64,000 nt of DNA from contig NZ_KI259221.1 of assembly GCF_000467855.2 (NCBI RefSeq), positions 166,913 to 230,912 of the forward strand, written 5' to 3'. The stretch is from Porphyromonas sp. oral taxon 278 str. W7784 (lineage in GTDB: Bacteria; Bacteroidota; Bacteroidia; Bacteroidales; Porphyromonadaceae). Every line of letters starts with the position of its first letter. Within the stretch, counting starts at the first letter, position 1. Shown piece after piece: positions 18,409 through 27,639 of the stretch. Below the pieces are notes generated by a model that worked only from the letters and a program-made list of their open reading frames with translations, was not told the DNA's origin and ran no database searches. A program made the translations under genes and the position numbers.

Positions 18409-18996
18409 TTAGCTAGGGAAGACACTATAGAAGACCATCCCGAAGATACCAGCCAGTGCAAGGATCTTCAGCGGGCTGACCTTGAAGCGGTAGACGGAGA
18501 TGAAGGCTAGAGCGAAGAGGATGAGGCTGACGACGAACTGTAGGAGCGCCGTACGAGGTGCCCCGAAGTTCTCCGCATTCATCAGTACCAGCGCTGCTGC
18601 AGCTACGAGCCCTACGATCGTCGGACGTAGCCCCGCAAAGATGCTCTTGATGATGGGGCTCTCCTTATGCTTGAGCAGGAAGCGACTCACCACGATCATG
18701 AGGATGAAGGGGAGCCAAAGGATGGAGAGGGTAGCCAGCAGAGAGCCCAGCATGGCGAGCTCAGTAGGATAGCCCGCATTGAGCACGGAGGTATAGCCCA
18801 CGTAGGTCGCCATATTGATACCCAGAGGACCAGGAGTCATCTGACTCACCGCCACGATGTCGGTGAACTCCGCCGAACTTAGCCAGCCGTGCTTATTGAC
18901 TACATCATCTTGGATCAGCGAGAGCATAGCATAGCCTCCGCCGAAGCCGACGATACCTATCTTGGAGAAGACAAGGAAGAGCTGTAGGAAGATCAT
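18409..18996 (-). CDS. Chromate transporter family protein, second half of a pair
   Basis: A 195-residue membrane protein of the short-chain CHR family, with 'FSKIGIVGFGGGYAMLSLIQDDVV' and 'DIVAVSQMTPGPLGINMATYVGY' near the N-terminus and about six hydrophobic helices. The start at 18996 is chosen because it overlaps the upstream partner's stop (ATGA) and begins at the family N-terminus; an extension to 19041 adds non-family residues. Short CHR proteins act as heterologous pairs with opposite membrane topology. They are annotated as chromate or sulfate antiporters, but the natural substrate in an anaerobe is uncertain. Confidence 0.85.
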   Translation of the reverse strand: MIFLQLFLVFSKIGIVGFGGGYAMLSLIQDDVVNKHGWLSSAEFTDIVAVSQMTPGPLGINMATYVGYTSVLNAGYPTELAMLGSLLATLSILWLPFILMIVVSRFLLKHKESPIIKSIFAGLRPTIVGLVAAAALVLMNAENFGAPRTALLQFVVSLILFALAFISVYRFKVSPLKILALAGIFGMVFYSVFPS

Positions 18997-19562
18997 GATC
19001 GGGAGGCTTTCTGTTTGCCCTTGAGGAGTCCATAGCCCCAACCTGCCAGTGCTGCGATGAGGATGATGTAGACGGGGGAGACCCCAAGGAAGTAGATGAG
19101 GGAGGCAGAGACGAGTGGGATCCAGAGGGTATAGCGGGTCAGAGAGGCTGACCGAGCCATCGAGAAGACAGGCGCTGCTATCAGAGCCACGACGACGGGA
19201 CGAATGGCTCGGAATGCATACTCTACGAGTTGGATCTCCTTGAACTGCTGGAAGAGGGTAGCTAGGATCAAGATGATGATGAAGGAGGGGAGGACATTGC
19301 CGAGGGCTGCGAGGAGTGCCATACGCACTCCGCCGAGCTTATGCCCGATATGGCTCGCCATATCTACGGCGAAGATCCCTGGGGTAGCTTGGGAGACCGC
19401 TAGGATGTCCATGAACTCCTGCTGGTCGAGCCACTTCATGCGCTGGACGATCTCATGCTCCATCATCGGGATCATCGCATAGCCTCCGCCGATGGTCGTC
19501 ACGCCTATCTTGAAGAAGATACCGAAGAGCTGTCTCTGCTCCTTACGTGTCATTCTATTCAT
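18993..19562 (-). CDS. Chromate transporter family protein, first half of a pair
   Basis: A 189-residue short-chain CHR protein: 'FFKIGVTTIGGGYAMIPMMEHEIV', 'DILAVSQATPGIFAVDMASHIGHKLGG', and about five or six predicted helices. It is the paralogous partner of the gene downstream, which it overlaps by four bases. A TATCTTTG -7 box lies 21 bases upstream of the ATG. Confidence 0.85.
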   Translation of the reverse strand: MNRMTRKEQRQLFGIFFKIGVTTIGGGYAMIPMMEHEIVQRMKWLDQQEFMDILAVSQATPGIFAVDMASHIGHKLGGVRMALLAALGNVLPSFIIILILATLFQQFKEIQLVEYAFRAIRPVVVALIAAPVFSMARSASLTRYTLWIPLVSASLIYFLGVSPVYIILIAALAGWGYGLLKGKQKASRS

Positions 19563-19582
19563 TCTGTATGCCTTAGAGTCTG

Positions 19583-19590
19583 CAAAGATA
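19583..19590 (-). promoter_or_regulatory. -7 box for the chromate-transporter pair
   Basis: TATCTTTG on the minus strand, 21 bases before the ATG. It lies between that start and the terminator of the M13 peptidase gene. Confidence 0.6.
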
Positions 19591-19608
19591 GTGTCTTCTC
19601 AGTGGAGT

Positions 19609-19660
19609 CCTCTAAAAAGAACGCTACCGACTGCGAGGTATATACTCCAGTCGGTAGCGT
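19609..19660 (-). terminator. Rho-independent terminator of the M13 peptidase gene
   Basis: On the minus strand, a 13-bp stem ACGCTACCGACTG / CAGTCGGTAGCGT followed by TTCTTTTTAG, 23 bases past the stop codon. Confidence 0.85.
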
Positions 19661-19682
19661 GAATAGTGGGAGAGGGGATGCC

Positions 19683-21743
19683 CTACCAGACGACTACACG
19701 GTCCTTGGGGGCTAGGTACATCTTATCTGTAGGACGGATATTGAATGCCTTGTAGAAGGGATCGATGTTCTTCAGTGCCTGATTGACACGCAGGAGACCA
19801 AGGCTGTGGGGATCGAGCTTCGTAAGACGACGTATCTCAGCTTCGGTGATATTCTGTCCCCAGAGGCGAGCATAGGCGATATAGAAGCGCTGTGCTGGCG
19901 TGAGGCCATCGATCTTCGTGGTCTGCTGTCCTTCGCTAGCAAGCTGGAGAGCCAGATAAGCAATAGTGAGACCGCCCTGGTCTGCGATATTCTCCCCGAG
20001 GGTCAGTTCACCATTGGCCTTAAGCCCTGGAGCTACGGTGACCGAAGAGAACTGCTTAGCCAGACGCTGGGTCGTCACCTCGAACTTCTGACGGTCCTCA
20101 GCCGTCCACCAGTTGTTCATGTTACCATCCTTGTCGAAGTTCGACCCTTCATCGTCGAAGCCGTGAGTCATCTCATGGCCGATGACGACACCGATAGCAC
20201 CGTAGTTCACAGCGTCATCAGCTTCCATGTTGAAGAAGGGAGGCTGTAGGATCCCAGCAGGGAAGCAGATCTCGTTGGTGGTAGGCATGTAGTAGGCATT
20301 GACCTCCTGTGGGCTCATGAGCCACTTTGTGCGATCTACGGGCTTGCCTAGGTCCTTGAGGTTGTCTGCTTGCATGAAGCGTACTGCTGCCTCGAGGTTC
20401 TGATAGTAGGTCTTCGACTCATCGATATCGAGGGAGCTGTAGTCCATCCACTTGTCGGGATAGCCGATCTTGACGATGAAGCTACTGAGCTTCTCTTGAG
20501 CACGCTTCTTCGTCTCCTCACTCATCCAGGTGAGGGCATCGACACGCTGTCCCAGTGCCTTCTGAAGGTTGTGCACGAGCGTGAGCATACGTTCCTTAGC
20601 TTCGGGAGAGAAGTGACGCTTGACATAGACTTCACCGAGGGCTTCACCGAGGACGCTCTGTACGACGCCGACGCTCCGTCTCCAGCGGGGGTGCATCTCC
20701 TTACGACCACTCAGCTGCTTACCGAAGAAGTCAAACTGTGCCTGCTCAAAGGCTTCGCTCAGCGACGTGGCAGCACCGCTCACCGTGCGGGAGATAAAGA
20801 AGTCTTTGAGGTCAGCTAGGGTAGCACCCTGATACCACTTATCGAAGGCCTTGAAGAAGCCTAGCTGTGTGAAGTTGGCCGTCGTGATGTTGAGCCCACG
20901 CAGAGAGAAGTATCCCTGCCAGTCGAAGCCCTTGTGCTCACGAGCGAAGTCGGCGATATTGACGATGTTGTAGTTCTTCTGTGAGTCGCGAAGCTCGGTA
21001 TTGGAGTAGGAGAACTGCGCCAGTTCTTTCTCCAGACGGATGGTCGTCTTAGCGATACGGCTGGCCTCTGCCTCTGCAAAGCCTGCTAGCTTGAGGATGC
21101 GGATCAGATAAGCCTCATATCCTGCGAGGATCTTCTCGGTCTCGGGGTTCGACTCTACATAGTAGTCACGAGTGCCTAGACCGAGGCTTGTCTGATTGAG
21201 GAGGAAGATATTCATCGTGCTGTTCTTCTCATCAGCAGCGACACCGCTCCCGAAGAGCCCCCCCTGTCCGTACTCTTGATCCTGCTGAGCCAGATACTTC
21301 AGTACGTCGCCCTTGTCCTGGAGCGCTTGGACCGCCTGGAGCTCAGGCTGGATGGGCTGAGCGCCGAGTGCATTGCGCGTGGCGATATCCATAGCTTGCT
21401 TGTAGAGGACGGCTACACGGTAGTCGTTCGAGCCCTTTGTTTGGGGCTTCCCAGCGAGCTCCTCTACGATATTATGGATCTGTGCCGTGGTCGTATCCTG
21501 GAGGATATCGAAGGTCCCGAAGCGGCTATATGCTGGCTTCAGAGGATTCTTACGCATCCAGCCTCCATTGGTATAGAGGTAGAAGTTGTCCTGCGGACGT
21601 ATCTTGCGATCCATATCCGAGAAGTTGATCCCCGAGGATGACTTCTGTTGGTTTGCCTTCTGTGCCCATGCACTTACCGGCGAGATCCCTTGCGCTAAGA
21701 GCGCTCCGAGACCTAGAGTAATCAGTTGCTTCTTGATCTGCAT
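19683..21743 (-). CDS. pepO: Secreted M13 (neprilysin/PepO-type) metallopeptidase
   Basis: A 686-residue exported zinc endopeptidase with a signal peptide ending near VSAWA (residue 27). The zinc site HEMTH is in 'GVVIGHEMTHGFDDEG', the third ligand in 'GENIADQGGL', and the substrate-binding 'NAYYMPTTNEICFPAGILQPPFF' segment precedes it. M13 enzymes cleave peptides; the P. gingivalis PepO is implicated in host-cell invasion, and the same role here is inference. A single-gene unit: own -7 box at 21846-21853 and a strong terminator. Confidence 0.93.
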   Translation of the reverse strand: MQIKKQLITLGLGALLAQGISPVSAWAQKANQQKSSSGINFSDMDRKIRPQDNFYLYTNGGWMRKNPLKPAYSRFGTFDILQDTTTAQIHNIVEELAGKPQTKGSNDYRVAVLYKQAMDIATRNALGAQPIQPELQAVQALQDKGDVLKYLAQQDQEYGQGGLFGSGVAADEKNSTMNIFLLNQTSLGLGTRDYYVESNPETEKILAGYEAYLIRILKLAGFAEAEASRIAKTTIRLEKELAQFSYSNTELRDSQKNYNIVNIADFAREHKGFDWQGYFSLRGLNITTANFTQLGFFKAFDKWYQGATLADLKDFFISRTVSGAATSLSEAFEQAQFDFFGKQLSGRKEMHPRWRRSVGVVQSVLGEALGEVYVKRHFSPEAKERMLTLVHNLQKALGQRVDALTWMSEETKKRAQEKLSSFIVKIGYPDKWMDYSSLDIDESKTYYQNLEAAVRFMQADNLKDLGKPVDRTKWLMSPQEVNAYYMPTTNEICFPAGILQPPFFNMEADDAVNYGAIGVVIGHEMTHGFDDEGSNFDKDGNMNNWWTAEDRQKFEVTTQRLAKQFSSVTVAPGLKANGELTLGENIADQGGLTIAYLALQLASEGQQTTKIDGLTPAQRFYIAYARLWGQNITEAEIRRLTKLDPHSLGLLRVNQALKNIDPFYKAFNIRPTDKMYLAPKDRVVVW

Positions 21744-21845
21744 GACGATCTAGATATTAATAGTGTTGAATGATCCGTACTTGTGGTCCAAGATGGTAAA
21801 CACCTATCAGCGTCTCATGGGCGGAGCACTGAGGAGGTGCTAGGG

Positions 21846-21853
21846 CAAAGGTA
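21846..21853 (-). promoter_or_regulatory. -7 box for the M13 peptidase gene
   Basis: TACCTTTG on the minus strand, about 103 bases before the ATG, giving an untranslated leader of roughly 95 bases. Confidence 0.5.
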
Positions 21854-21983
21854 CGTCTTTTCTCAGCTCAAGACGATACACGTTCACAGCACTTCCCACC
21901 TTCGGAATTCACCCCGTCCTAATACCCCTTTCTCCTCGTGCCTCTATACCATAATTATTAGGAGCTTGCATCCCCCTCAAAAA

Positions 21984-22070
21984 CGACCCATGGTAGGTCG
22001 TCAAAGAAACCTACTGTGGGTCGTCTCGACGACCTACAGTGGGTCGCAAGGGCGACCTACAGTAGGTTTT
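21984..22070. repeat. Palindrome cluster, family B (copy 1)
   Basis: Four units: ACGACCCATGGTAGGTCGT (21984-22002), AACCTACTGTGGGTCGT (22009-22025), ACGACCTACAGTGGGTCGC (22030-22048) and GACCTACAGTAGGT (22055-22068). Units two and three are near reverse complements around a CTCG spacer. A run GTTTTG follows. It sits in the divergent gap between the M13 peptidase gene and the XRE regulator. Confidence 0.8.
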
Positions 22071-22654
22071 GTTTTGCCCCCTCAAGAGCAAGGCTAGGCC
22101 GAGGGTTGTCGAGGCGAATGAATTCCCACGCTCGTCCACCTTCCTGATCCACCCTTTTACCCCCTCGAATCTCTCCCTAGATAAGCACCCCACACCGCCT
22201 GTCATCGTGACAGCCCTTCAAGATGACGAAATTCGAGGCCTTTCGATGGTTTGCTAGAGTAAATCAAGCTTTATTCAAATTCAACACAATGGATTCAAAG
22301 AAACCAACAGGGTAGTACTAGGGGATAGGGTAGTGCCAATTCAATTCAACAAACTCCACCTTAGCTGTAGGCGTACGGATAAGGTTGTTTTAATCTATTT
22401 CCCAGTGACTTACGAAGCCTACTCTTAAGTAGAGCTTTGATTTAGACCTTAAATAGAGGTTAATTGGGCTTAGTTATGAGTTAATTAGGCAAATGAATAC
22501 TATGTATATCAATAGCATAGCATTGATTTATGAAGTTAAGCTTATAGGTGGATTAGAGCATTCCAAGGCTTGAATCTGGCGAATTCGCTCATCATAAACT
22601 ATTGGATTCTAAATTCAAAATCAAGCAACATTTACTATTGCGAATTCAAATCGC
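22071..22654. other. AT-rich gene-free stretch upstream of the XRE regulator
   Basis: No credible reading frame. From about 22255 the DNA is clearly more AT-rich than anything around it. The hexamer ATTCAA recurs many times, often doubled (near 22277, 22294, 22338 and 22344, 22612, 22645), with GAATTCGC and GCGAATTC also present. This may be a regulatory or imported segment. No DnaA-box cluster was seen. Confidence 0.6.
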
Positions 22655-22673
22655 TAACTTTGTTTGCGTAAAC
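22655..22673 (+). promoter_or_regulatory. -7 box and possible operator for the XRE regulator
   Basis: TAACTTTG (22655-22662) runs directly into GTTTGCGTAAAC (22662-22673), an inverted repeat with GTTT/AAAC arms at the expected transcription start. Autoregulation by the gene product is a reasonable inference. Confidence 0.45.
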
Positions 22674-22696
22674 AAATCAGCATACACTCAGCCATT

Positions 22697-23140
22697 ATGT
22701 CAGAGTTCATCGACCTCGCAGCCATCACTAGACGACTCCGGGAGGTGATCAATAACAGCGGTCTAACCGCTAAAGACTTCGCCACCCGAGCCGGCATTGC
22801 ACCAGCGACGCTCTCCCTTAACCTCAATGAGCGACAGCTAATAAATGTCGTGACGATAAACAAGATCATAGAGCATTACCCCGAACTCGTGGATCCCTAT
22901 TGGTTCCTCTTTGGGGCCGAAGGAGGTCAGCTCCCTAGACCAGCGCTCCCTTCTCCTATAGATGCCAGCGAAGGGGATGAGACGGAGAAGCTCCGCACCA
23001 TCCTTATCTCCCAAGCAGAAGAAATAGCTCGCCTCAAGTCCGAACTAGAGGGGCGACGGAGCAAGGAGATTGATCACATCACAGTCTTCTATACCGACAA
23101 TAGTTTCTCCTCCTTCCATTCGGACGAAAGCCAGTCCTAA
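22697..23140 (+). CDS. XRE-family HTH regulator with C-terminal coiled coil
   Basis: A 147-residue DNA-binding protein. A Cro/C1-type helix-turn-helix spans about residues 8-65 ('GLTAKDFATRAGIAPATLSLNLN' contains the recognition helix). 'YPELVDPYWFLFGAEGG' follows, a hallmark of a Bacteroidota XRE group. A short coiled coil (LRTILISQAEEIARLKSELE, about 100-122) leads into a polar tail. I chose the start at 22697 (MSEFIDL); an in-frame ATG at 22664 lies inside the putative operator. The pyrK promoter follows immediately, so control of pyrimidine genes is possible but unproven. Confidence 0.75.
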   Translation: MSEFIDLAAITRRLREVINNSGLTAKDFATRAGIAPATLSLNLNERQLINVVTINKIIEHYPELVDPYWFLFGAEGGQLPRPALPSPIDASEGDETEKLRTILISQAEEIARLKSELEGRRSKEIDHITVFYTDNSFSSFHSDESQS

Positions 23141-23156
23141 GGCAGTAGATTCTGCG

Positions 23157-23164
23157 TATCTTTG
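23157..23164 (+). promoter_or_regulatory. -7 box for pyrK-pyrD
   Basis: TATCTTTG 31 bases before the chosen pyrK ATG. Confidence 0.6.
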
Positions 23165-23195
23165 TGGCATCAAGTCCAATGTGCATCATCACGCA

Positions 23196-23972
23196 ATGAA
23201 AAAGTATTCGCTTCGGTTTACACTCCTTTCCACTGTGGATCTAGGAGCGGGCAGTCATCTGCTCAAGCTCTCCCTCCCCATAGAGGCTGGTATCTTCCCA
23301 GAGATGGCTCCAGGCCAGTTCGTACAAGTCGCTGTCCCAGGAGGCATCGTCCTACTTCGTCGTCCCATATCGATCTGCAATGTCTTCCCCGAGCGCCGAG
23401 AGCTATGGCTTCTCATCGGCCGTGTAGGCAAGGGAACATCAATCCTCACGGGGCTTCCCGATGGCACTTCGCTTGATCTCCTAATACCGCTGGGCAACAC
23501 CTTCTCTACGGAGGGCATCTCTCGTCCTCTCCTTGTCGGAGGAGGCGTAGGGGTAGCACCCATGCTTTTCCTCGCGCGACAGTTCAGCGCAGCAGGCATT
23601 CGTCCTACGATCCTCCTCGGTGGGCGTACAGCCAGCCACATCGTACTTAGGGAAGAGTTCGAAGCCCTTGGAGAAGTCCACCTTACGACTGATAGTGGCG
23701 AGCTGGGGATCGAAGGTCGTGTGACCGATCACCCCATCTTGCAGCAAGGCTCTTTTGACCGTATCTATACCTGCGGGCCCAAGGTGATGATGATCGCCGT
23801 AGCCAAGGTGGCTGAGAGCCGTGGGATCGACTGCGAAGTCTCCCTTGAGAATACGATGGCATGCGGTATCGGAGCATGCCTCTGCTGTGTCGAAGACCTC
23901 GTAGGCAAGGGCAATACCTGCGTATGCACCGAGGGGCCCGTCTTTAACTCTACGCTTATCAAGAAAGACTAA
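23196..23972 (+). CDS. pyrK: Dihydroorotate dehydrogenase B, electron-transfer subunit PyrK
   Basis: A 258-residue FAD and [2Fe-2S] protein that passes electrons from dihydroorotate (via PyrD) to NAD+. The FAD-binding barrel has '[13 protein letters not shown]'; the NAD domain has '[16 protein letters not shown]'. The C-terminal cluster cysteines are in '[12 protein letters not shown] ... GNTCVC'. The start at 23196 (MKKYSLRF) lies just after the promoter box; longer in-frame starts would overlap the XRE gene. The stop is one base before the pyrD ATG. Confidence 0.93.
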   Translation: MKKYSLRFTLLSTVDLGAGSHLLKLSLPIEAGIFPEMAPGQFVQVAVPGGIVLLRRPISICNVFPERRELWLLIGRVGKGTSILTGLPDGTSLDLLIPLGNTFSTEGISRPLLVGGGVGVAPMLFLARQFSAAGIRPTILLGGRTASHIVLREEFEALGEVHLTTDSGELGIEGRVTDHPILQQGSFDRIYTCGPKVMMIAVAKVAESRGIDCEVSLENTMACGIGACLCCVEDLVGKGNTCVCTEGPVFNSTLIKKD

Positions 23973-23973
23973 C

Positions 23974-24900
23974 ATGCTCAAGACACAAGTACATATCGGT
24001 CGAGGTCTGACCATCAAGAACCCCGTGATGACTGCCTCTGGGACCTTCGGCTATGGGACAGAATACAGCGACTTCATCGACCTCAATCGTCTAGGGGGGA
24101 TCCTCGTCAAGGGGACGACCTTACACCCTCGCCAAGGGAATCCTTATCCCCGTATGGCTGAGACTCCCTCTGGGATGCTCAATGCCGTAGGGCTACAGAA
24201 TAAGGGGGTAGATTACTTCTGTGAGCACATCTATCCGACGATCCAAGACTACGACACGGCGATGATCGTGAATGTCAGCGGTTCGCAAGTAGAGGACTAC
24301 ATCGCTACCGCTGAGAAGATCAATGCCCTAGAGCATATCCCCGCTATCGAGCTTAATATATCGTGTCCCAATGTCAAGGAAGGGGGGATGGCTTTCGGTG
24401 TCACCTGTGCTGGAGCAGCCTCTGTCGTGCGTGCCGTACGAGCCGTTTACGACAAGACCCTCATCGTCAAGCTATCGCCCAACGTCACCGACATCACAGA
24501 GATAGCCCGAGCAGTAGAGGCTGAAGGGGCGGACTCCATCTCCATGATCAACACCTTGCTCGGTATGGCTATCGACGCAGAGAAGCGCCGTCCTGTGCTC
24601 TCGACGATCACTGGGGGGCTCTCAGGTCCTGCGGTAAAGCCCATCGCACTGCGTATGGTATGGCAGACGGCTCAGGCCGTCAAGGTGCCTATCATCGGCA
24701 TGGGAGGGATCGCCACGGCCACGGATGCTATTGAGTTCCTGCTGGCAGGTGCTTCAGCGGTAGAAGTCGGCACTTATAATTTCGTAGACCCTGCAGCTAC
24801 GGTTCAGATCGTCGAGGGAATTGAGAACTACATGCTTCGTCATGGTATCTCCGATGTGCACGAACTCATCGGTGCTCTTCAGATCGATAAGAAGAAATAG
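23974..24900 (+). CDS. pyrD: Dihydroorotate dehydrogenase B, catalytic subunit PyrD
   Basis: A 308-residue class 1B dihydroorotate dehydrogenase (FMN barrel). Signatures: '[19 protein letters not shown]', '[13 protein letters not shown]' containing the class 1 catalytic Cys, '[10 protein letters not shown]', and '[19 protein letters not shown]' (phosphate/FMN binding). It forms a PyrK2D2 complex with the upstream gene product and uses NAD+, suiting an anaerobe. A terminator hairpin follows at 24990. Confidence 0.96.
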   Translation: MLKTQVHIGRGLTIKNPVMTASGTFGYGTEYSDFIDLNRLGGILVKGTTLHPRQGNPYPRMAETPSGMLNAVGLQNKGVDYFCEHIYPTIQDYDTAMIVNVSGSQVEDYIATAEKINALEHIPAIELNISCPNVKEGGMAFGVTCAGAASVVRAVRAVYDKTLIVKLSPNVTDITEIARAVEAEGADSISMINTLLGMAIDAEKRRPVLSTITGGLSGPAVKPIALRMVWQTAQAVKVPIIGMGGIATATDAIEFLLAGASAVEVGTYNFVDPAATVQIVEGIENYMLRHGISDVHELIGALQIDKKK

Positions 24901-24989
24901 CCTCTCTTATATAATAAGGTATATATACACCTTACACTACAGACACGATGACCTGAAGAGCCACAGCTGACTCCCGCAGATCTAATGAC

Positions 24990-25030
24990 AAGCCTCCCGA
25001 TCAAGGTACAGACTCTTGGTCGGGAGGCTT
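24990..25030 (+). terminator. Terminator hairpin after pyrD
   Basis: Stem AAGCCTCCCGATCAAG / CTTGGTCGGGAGGCTT with one G-T pair or mismatch, about 90 bases past the stop. The T-run is weak (CGTTCTGT). Confidence 0.6.
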
Positions 25031-25987
25031 CGTTCTGTCTAGCATCTTATCAAAAGCTGGGGTTTCACGGATAAATACCCCCAGTTGATGTGTTATGTTT
25101 AGTTTGTATCTGGGAGGGATATGAGGAGGTGGAGGCCTCAATGATCACTCCTCTCCCCGATGAAGCTCAGGGATCTCTCCCTTCTCATGTCGATTGGAGA
25201 TCTTTGGTGAAGGTCTGGAATTCGTTTGATCGACGATGTCACTCAAGGGGACTTGCTCTCACTCAGAGATAGGAAGCCAATAGACTTATCTGTCTCGTCC
25301 GTGCATCTACTTCCGCCATCTCACGTATAGCTCCGAGCCTTCGACGATTACTGCAGGCACTTCTCTTCGATACATTCCACATCGATGGAGTTTCCCTGTT
25401 GCTCCTTTGTCTTACCAGCATCATCCCCTTTATTCCTCTATGAAGGATCTCGGTGGGTCGCTATGAGCCAAGTCAAAGAAGGCCATTTACAAGCTCCAGA
25501 CCTTCCGAGGCATGAGCATGGGCGTAAGTAGATCCTTCGGAGACGCCCTAAGGCATCTAGCTCCTTCGAATGACACTAAGGGGTCTCCTTCTGTATCCTT
25601 ACTAATGTTGCCTCACTTGCACCCTAGTGAGATATGGGCTGAGTATCATATTCCCAACTCGCAGAGCTCCATCTTCTGGAATCGATACCCGTACTTATTG
25701 CGTCAGAGTGTGCCCATCTACCTACGACGCCCTGCACGTACCGAACCTCTCCTAGAGCGTTGGATATAAGTAGGATTGGCGGAGTAAGTCAGGTTCACCG
25801 AGAGAAAGAGCAGATCCTCATCTCATATCCCGATAAGAACTTAGGATACTCCCCACCTTCTAGAGCTATGACATTCCACACGAAGAGCAATCACGACTCA
25901 TACCAGCTCTTTGGCTACACTCATACTGGGCATAGCGCACTCCCCCATTTTTGTAGCCTTCGACTACCCTTCCGCAGGAGCTTTTAG
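25031..25987. other. Gene-free stretch between pyrD and pyrB, possible relic
   Basis: About 950 bases without a gene I can recognise. In one plus-strand frame, 25090-25443 is open for 118 codons except for a single TAG at 25270-25272. Shorter frames at 25512-25769 and 25760-25987 have no family signature. The minus strand shows frequent stops. This may be a decayed gene or mobile element, but I cannot name it. Confidence 0.4.
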
Positions 25988-26141
25988 TACCCCATATCTG
26001 GGGGACTGGGCCACCCTATTCATAGTGCATTCAAGCCCCCATTCATAGTACGCTCAAGGGACCCATGCATGGGGTACCCGACCGACCCATTCATGGGTCA
26101 CCTCGGTCACCCATGAATGGGTGACTTTTCGGGGGCATGTC
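25988..26141. repeat. Palindrome cluster, family A (copy 3, long and partly decayed)
   Basis: Six units plus a remnant: TACCCCATATCTGGGGGA (25988-26005), ACCCTATTCATAGTGC (26013-26028), CCCCCATTCATAGTAC (26036-26051), GACCCATGCATGGGGTA (26060-26076), ACCCATTCATGGGT (26085-26098), spacer CACCTCGGTC, ACCCATGAATGGGT (26109-26122), then GGGGGCATGTCGG. The right half is the reverse complement of the arrangement at 16.2 kb; the left half looks mutated. The cluster ends about 35 bp before the pyrB -7 box. Confidence 0.85.
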
Positions 26142-26172
26142 GGAGCTCATCCCTCCTTCGTCATAATCTCAC

Positions 26173-26180
26173 TATCTTTG
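26173..26180 (+). promoter_or_regulatory. -7 box for pyrB-pyrI
   Basis: TATCTTTG 49 bases before the pyrB ATG. Confidence 0.6.
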
Positions 26181-26229
26181 CTCTAGGCAATGCGAACTGC
26201 ATGATGCCCATAGATCCTCTTCCAGTGAT

Positions 26230-27144
26230 ATGAAGCACTTAGTATCGATCAACCAACTCTCCTCTGAAGAGATCCTACATCTCCTAGATCGAGCCGCTCT
26301 CTTCGAGCAGAACCCCAACCGTAAGCTTCTTGAGGGGCGTGTCATCGCCACCTTGTTCTTCGAGCCATCAACACGTACTCGCCTAAGCTTTGAGACGGCC
26401 GTCAACCGTCTTGGAGGTCGTGTCATTGGCTTCTCTGATGCCTCTACCTCTAGTTCCTCTAAGGGCGAATCCCTCAAGGATACTATATCTATGGTAGGGA
26501 ACTATGCTGATGCCATCGTCATGCGCCACTATCTGGAGGGGGCTGCTCTCTATGCTTCGGAGCTGGATCGAGCACCGATCATCAATGCGGGGGATGGTGC
26601 TAACCAGCACCCTTCGCAGACGCTCCTCGACCTCTATGCGATACGCAAGACCCAGGGCAGTCTCTATGACAAGACCATCGCCCTCGTCGGGGATCTGAAG
26701 TACGGACGCACGGTACACTCCCTCATCGTCGGGATGGCTCCCTTCCGTCCCCGCTTCATCTTCGTCTCCCCTCCCGAGCTAAGCATGCCCGAGGAGTGTA
26801 AGGACTTCTGTAGGCAGGCAGGTATCCCATTCACGGAGACGACGGACTTCACCCCCGAGGTGATCCGAAGTGTAGACATCCTCTACATGACGCGTGTACA
26901 GCGTGAGCGCTTCGTCGACCTCGAGGAGTACGAGCGTGTGAAGAATGTCTACGTCCTCACCGCTTCCATGCTCGAAGGCTGTCGGGAGAACCTGCGCATC
27001 CTCCATCCGCTCCCCCGTGTCAATGAGATCGCCCTAGACGTGGATGACACCCCACAGGCATACTACGTAGAGCAGGCTCAGGGAGGACTATACGTCCGCC
27101 AGTCTATCCTCTGCGAAGTCCTGGGCATAGAGATCGACGACTAG
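26230..27144 (+). CDS. pyrB: Aspartate carbamoyltransferase, catalytic chain
   Basis: A 304-residue enzyme joining carbamoyl phosphate and aspartate in pyrimidine synthesis. Signatures: carbamoyl-phosphate site '[13 protein letters not shown]', '[20 protein letters not shown]', '[13 protein letters not shown]', and 'HPLPRVNEI'. It is followed after 27 bases by pyrI and then a flavin reductase gene, so the unit is at least pyrB-pyrI. The upstream gap contains a palindrome cluster. Confidence 0.97.
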   Translation: MKHLVSINQLSSEEILHLLDRAALFEQNPNRKLLEGRVIATLFFEPSTRTRLSFETAVNRLGGRVIGFSDASTSSSSKGESLKDTISMVGNYADAIVMRHYLEGAALYASELDRAPIINAGDGANQHPSQTLLDLYAIRKTQGSLYDKTIALVGDLKYGRTVHSLIVGMAPFRPRFIFVSPPELSMPEECKDFCRQAGIPFTETTDFTPEVIRSVDILYMTRVQRERFVDLEEYERVKNVYVLTASMLEGCRENLRILHPLPRVNEIALDVDDTPQAYYVEQAQGGLYVRQSILCEVLGIEIDD

Positions 27145-27171
27145 TTCACACAGCCCCTTACCTAGAGACTC

Positions 27172-27639
27172 ATGAATAAAGATAAGATGCTCGTCGAAGC
27201 GATCCGTGATGGGATCGTCCTAGACCATATCCCCGCAGAGAAGCTCTTTCAGATCGTGGCACTCCTCCATCTCGACGAACTGTCGACACCTGTGACGATC
27301 GGCAACAACCTCCTAAGTGCTCGTCAGGAGCGCAAGGGTATCATCAAGATGGCCGGTCACTTCGTATCCGCCGAGGAGATCGACAAGATAGCCCTCCTCG
27401 CCCCCAATGTGCACCTCAACGTGATCCGTGACTATCAGGTCGTGGAGAAGCGCAAGGTCAGCCTCCCCTCGGAGATCCATGGGCTCGTGCGCTGCTCCAA
27501 CCCTAAGTGCATCACCAACGCCGAGCCGATGCAGACCTTCTTCCATACTTCGATCGAAGAGACCAAGGGTGCTAAGGCTGTCCTCGAGTGCCACTATTGC
27601 GGGCGCAAGACTAGAGCAGAGGAGGCCGAACTCCTATGA
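27172..27639 (+). CDS. pyrI: Aspartate carbamoyltransferase, regulatory chain
   Basis: A 155-residue nucleotide-sensing partner of PyrB. The N-terminal allosteric domain includes 'VEAIRDGIVLDHIPA', 'VTIGNNLLS' and 'GRKGIIKM'-like text. The C-terminal zinc domain has four cysteines (CSNPKC ... CHYC). Its presence predicts allosteric feedback control of ATCase by nucleotides. Its stop overlaps the start of the next gene by four bases. Confidence 0.96.
   Translation: MNKDKMLVEAIRDGIVLDHIPAEKLFQIVALLHLDELSTPVTIGNNLLSARQERKGIIKMAGHFVSAEEIDKIALLAPNVHLNVIRDYQVVEKRKVSLPSEIHGLVRCSNPKCITNAEPMQTFFHTSIEETKGAKAVLECHYCGRKTRAEEAELL

Noticed and set aside
25090..25987. Insertion-sequence transposase remnant between pyrD and pyrB
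   Set aside because: No DDE or HUH motif, no terminal inverted repeats and no target duplication could be seen; left as an unassigned gap.
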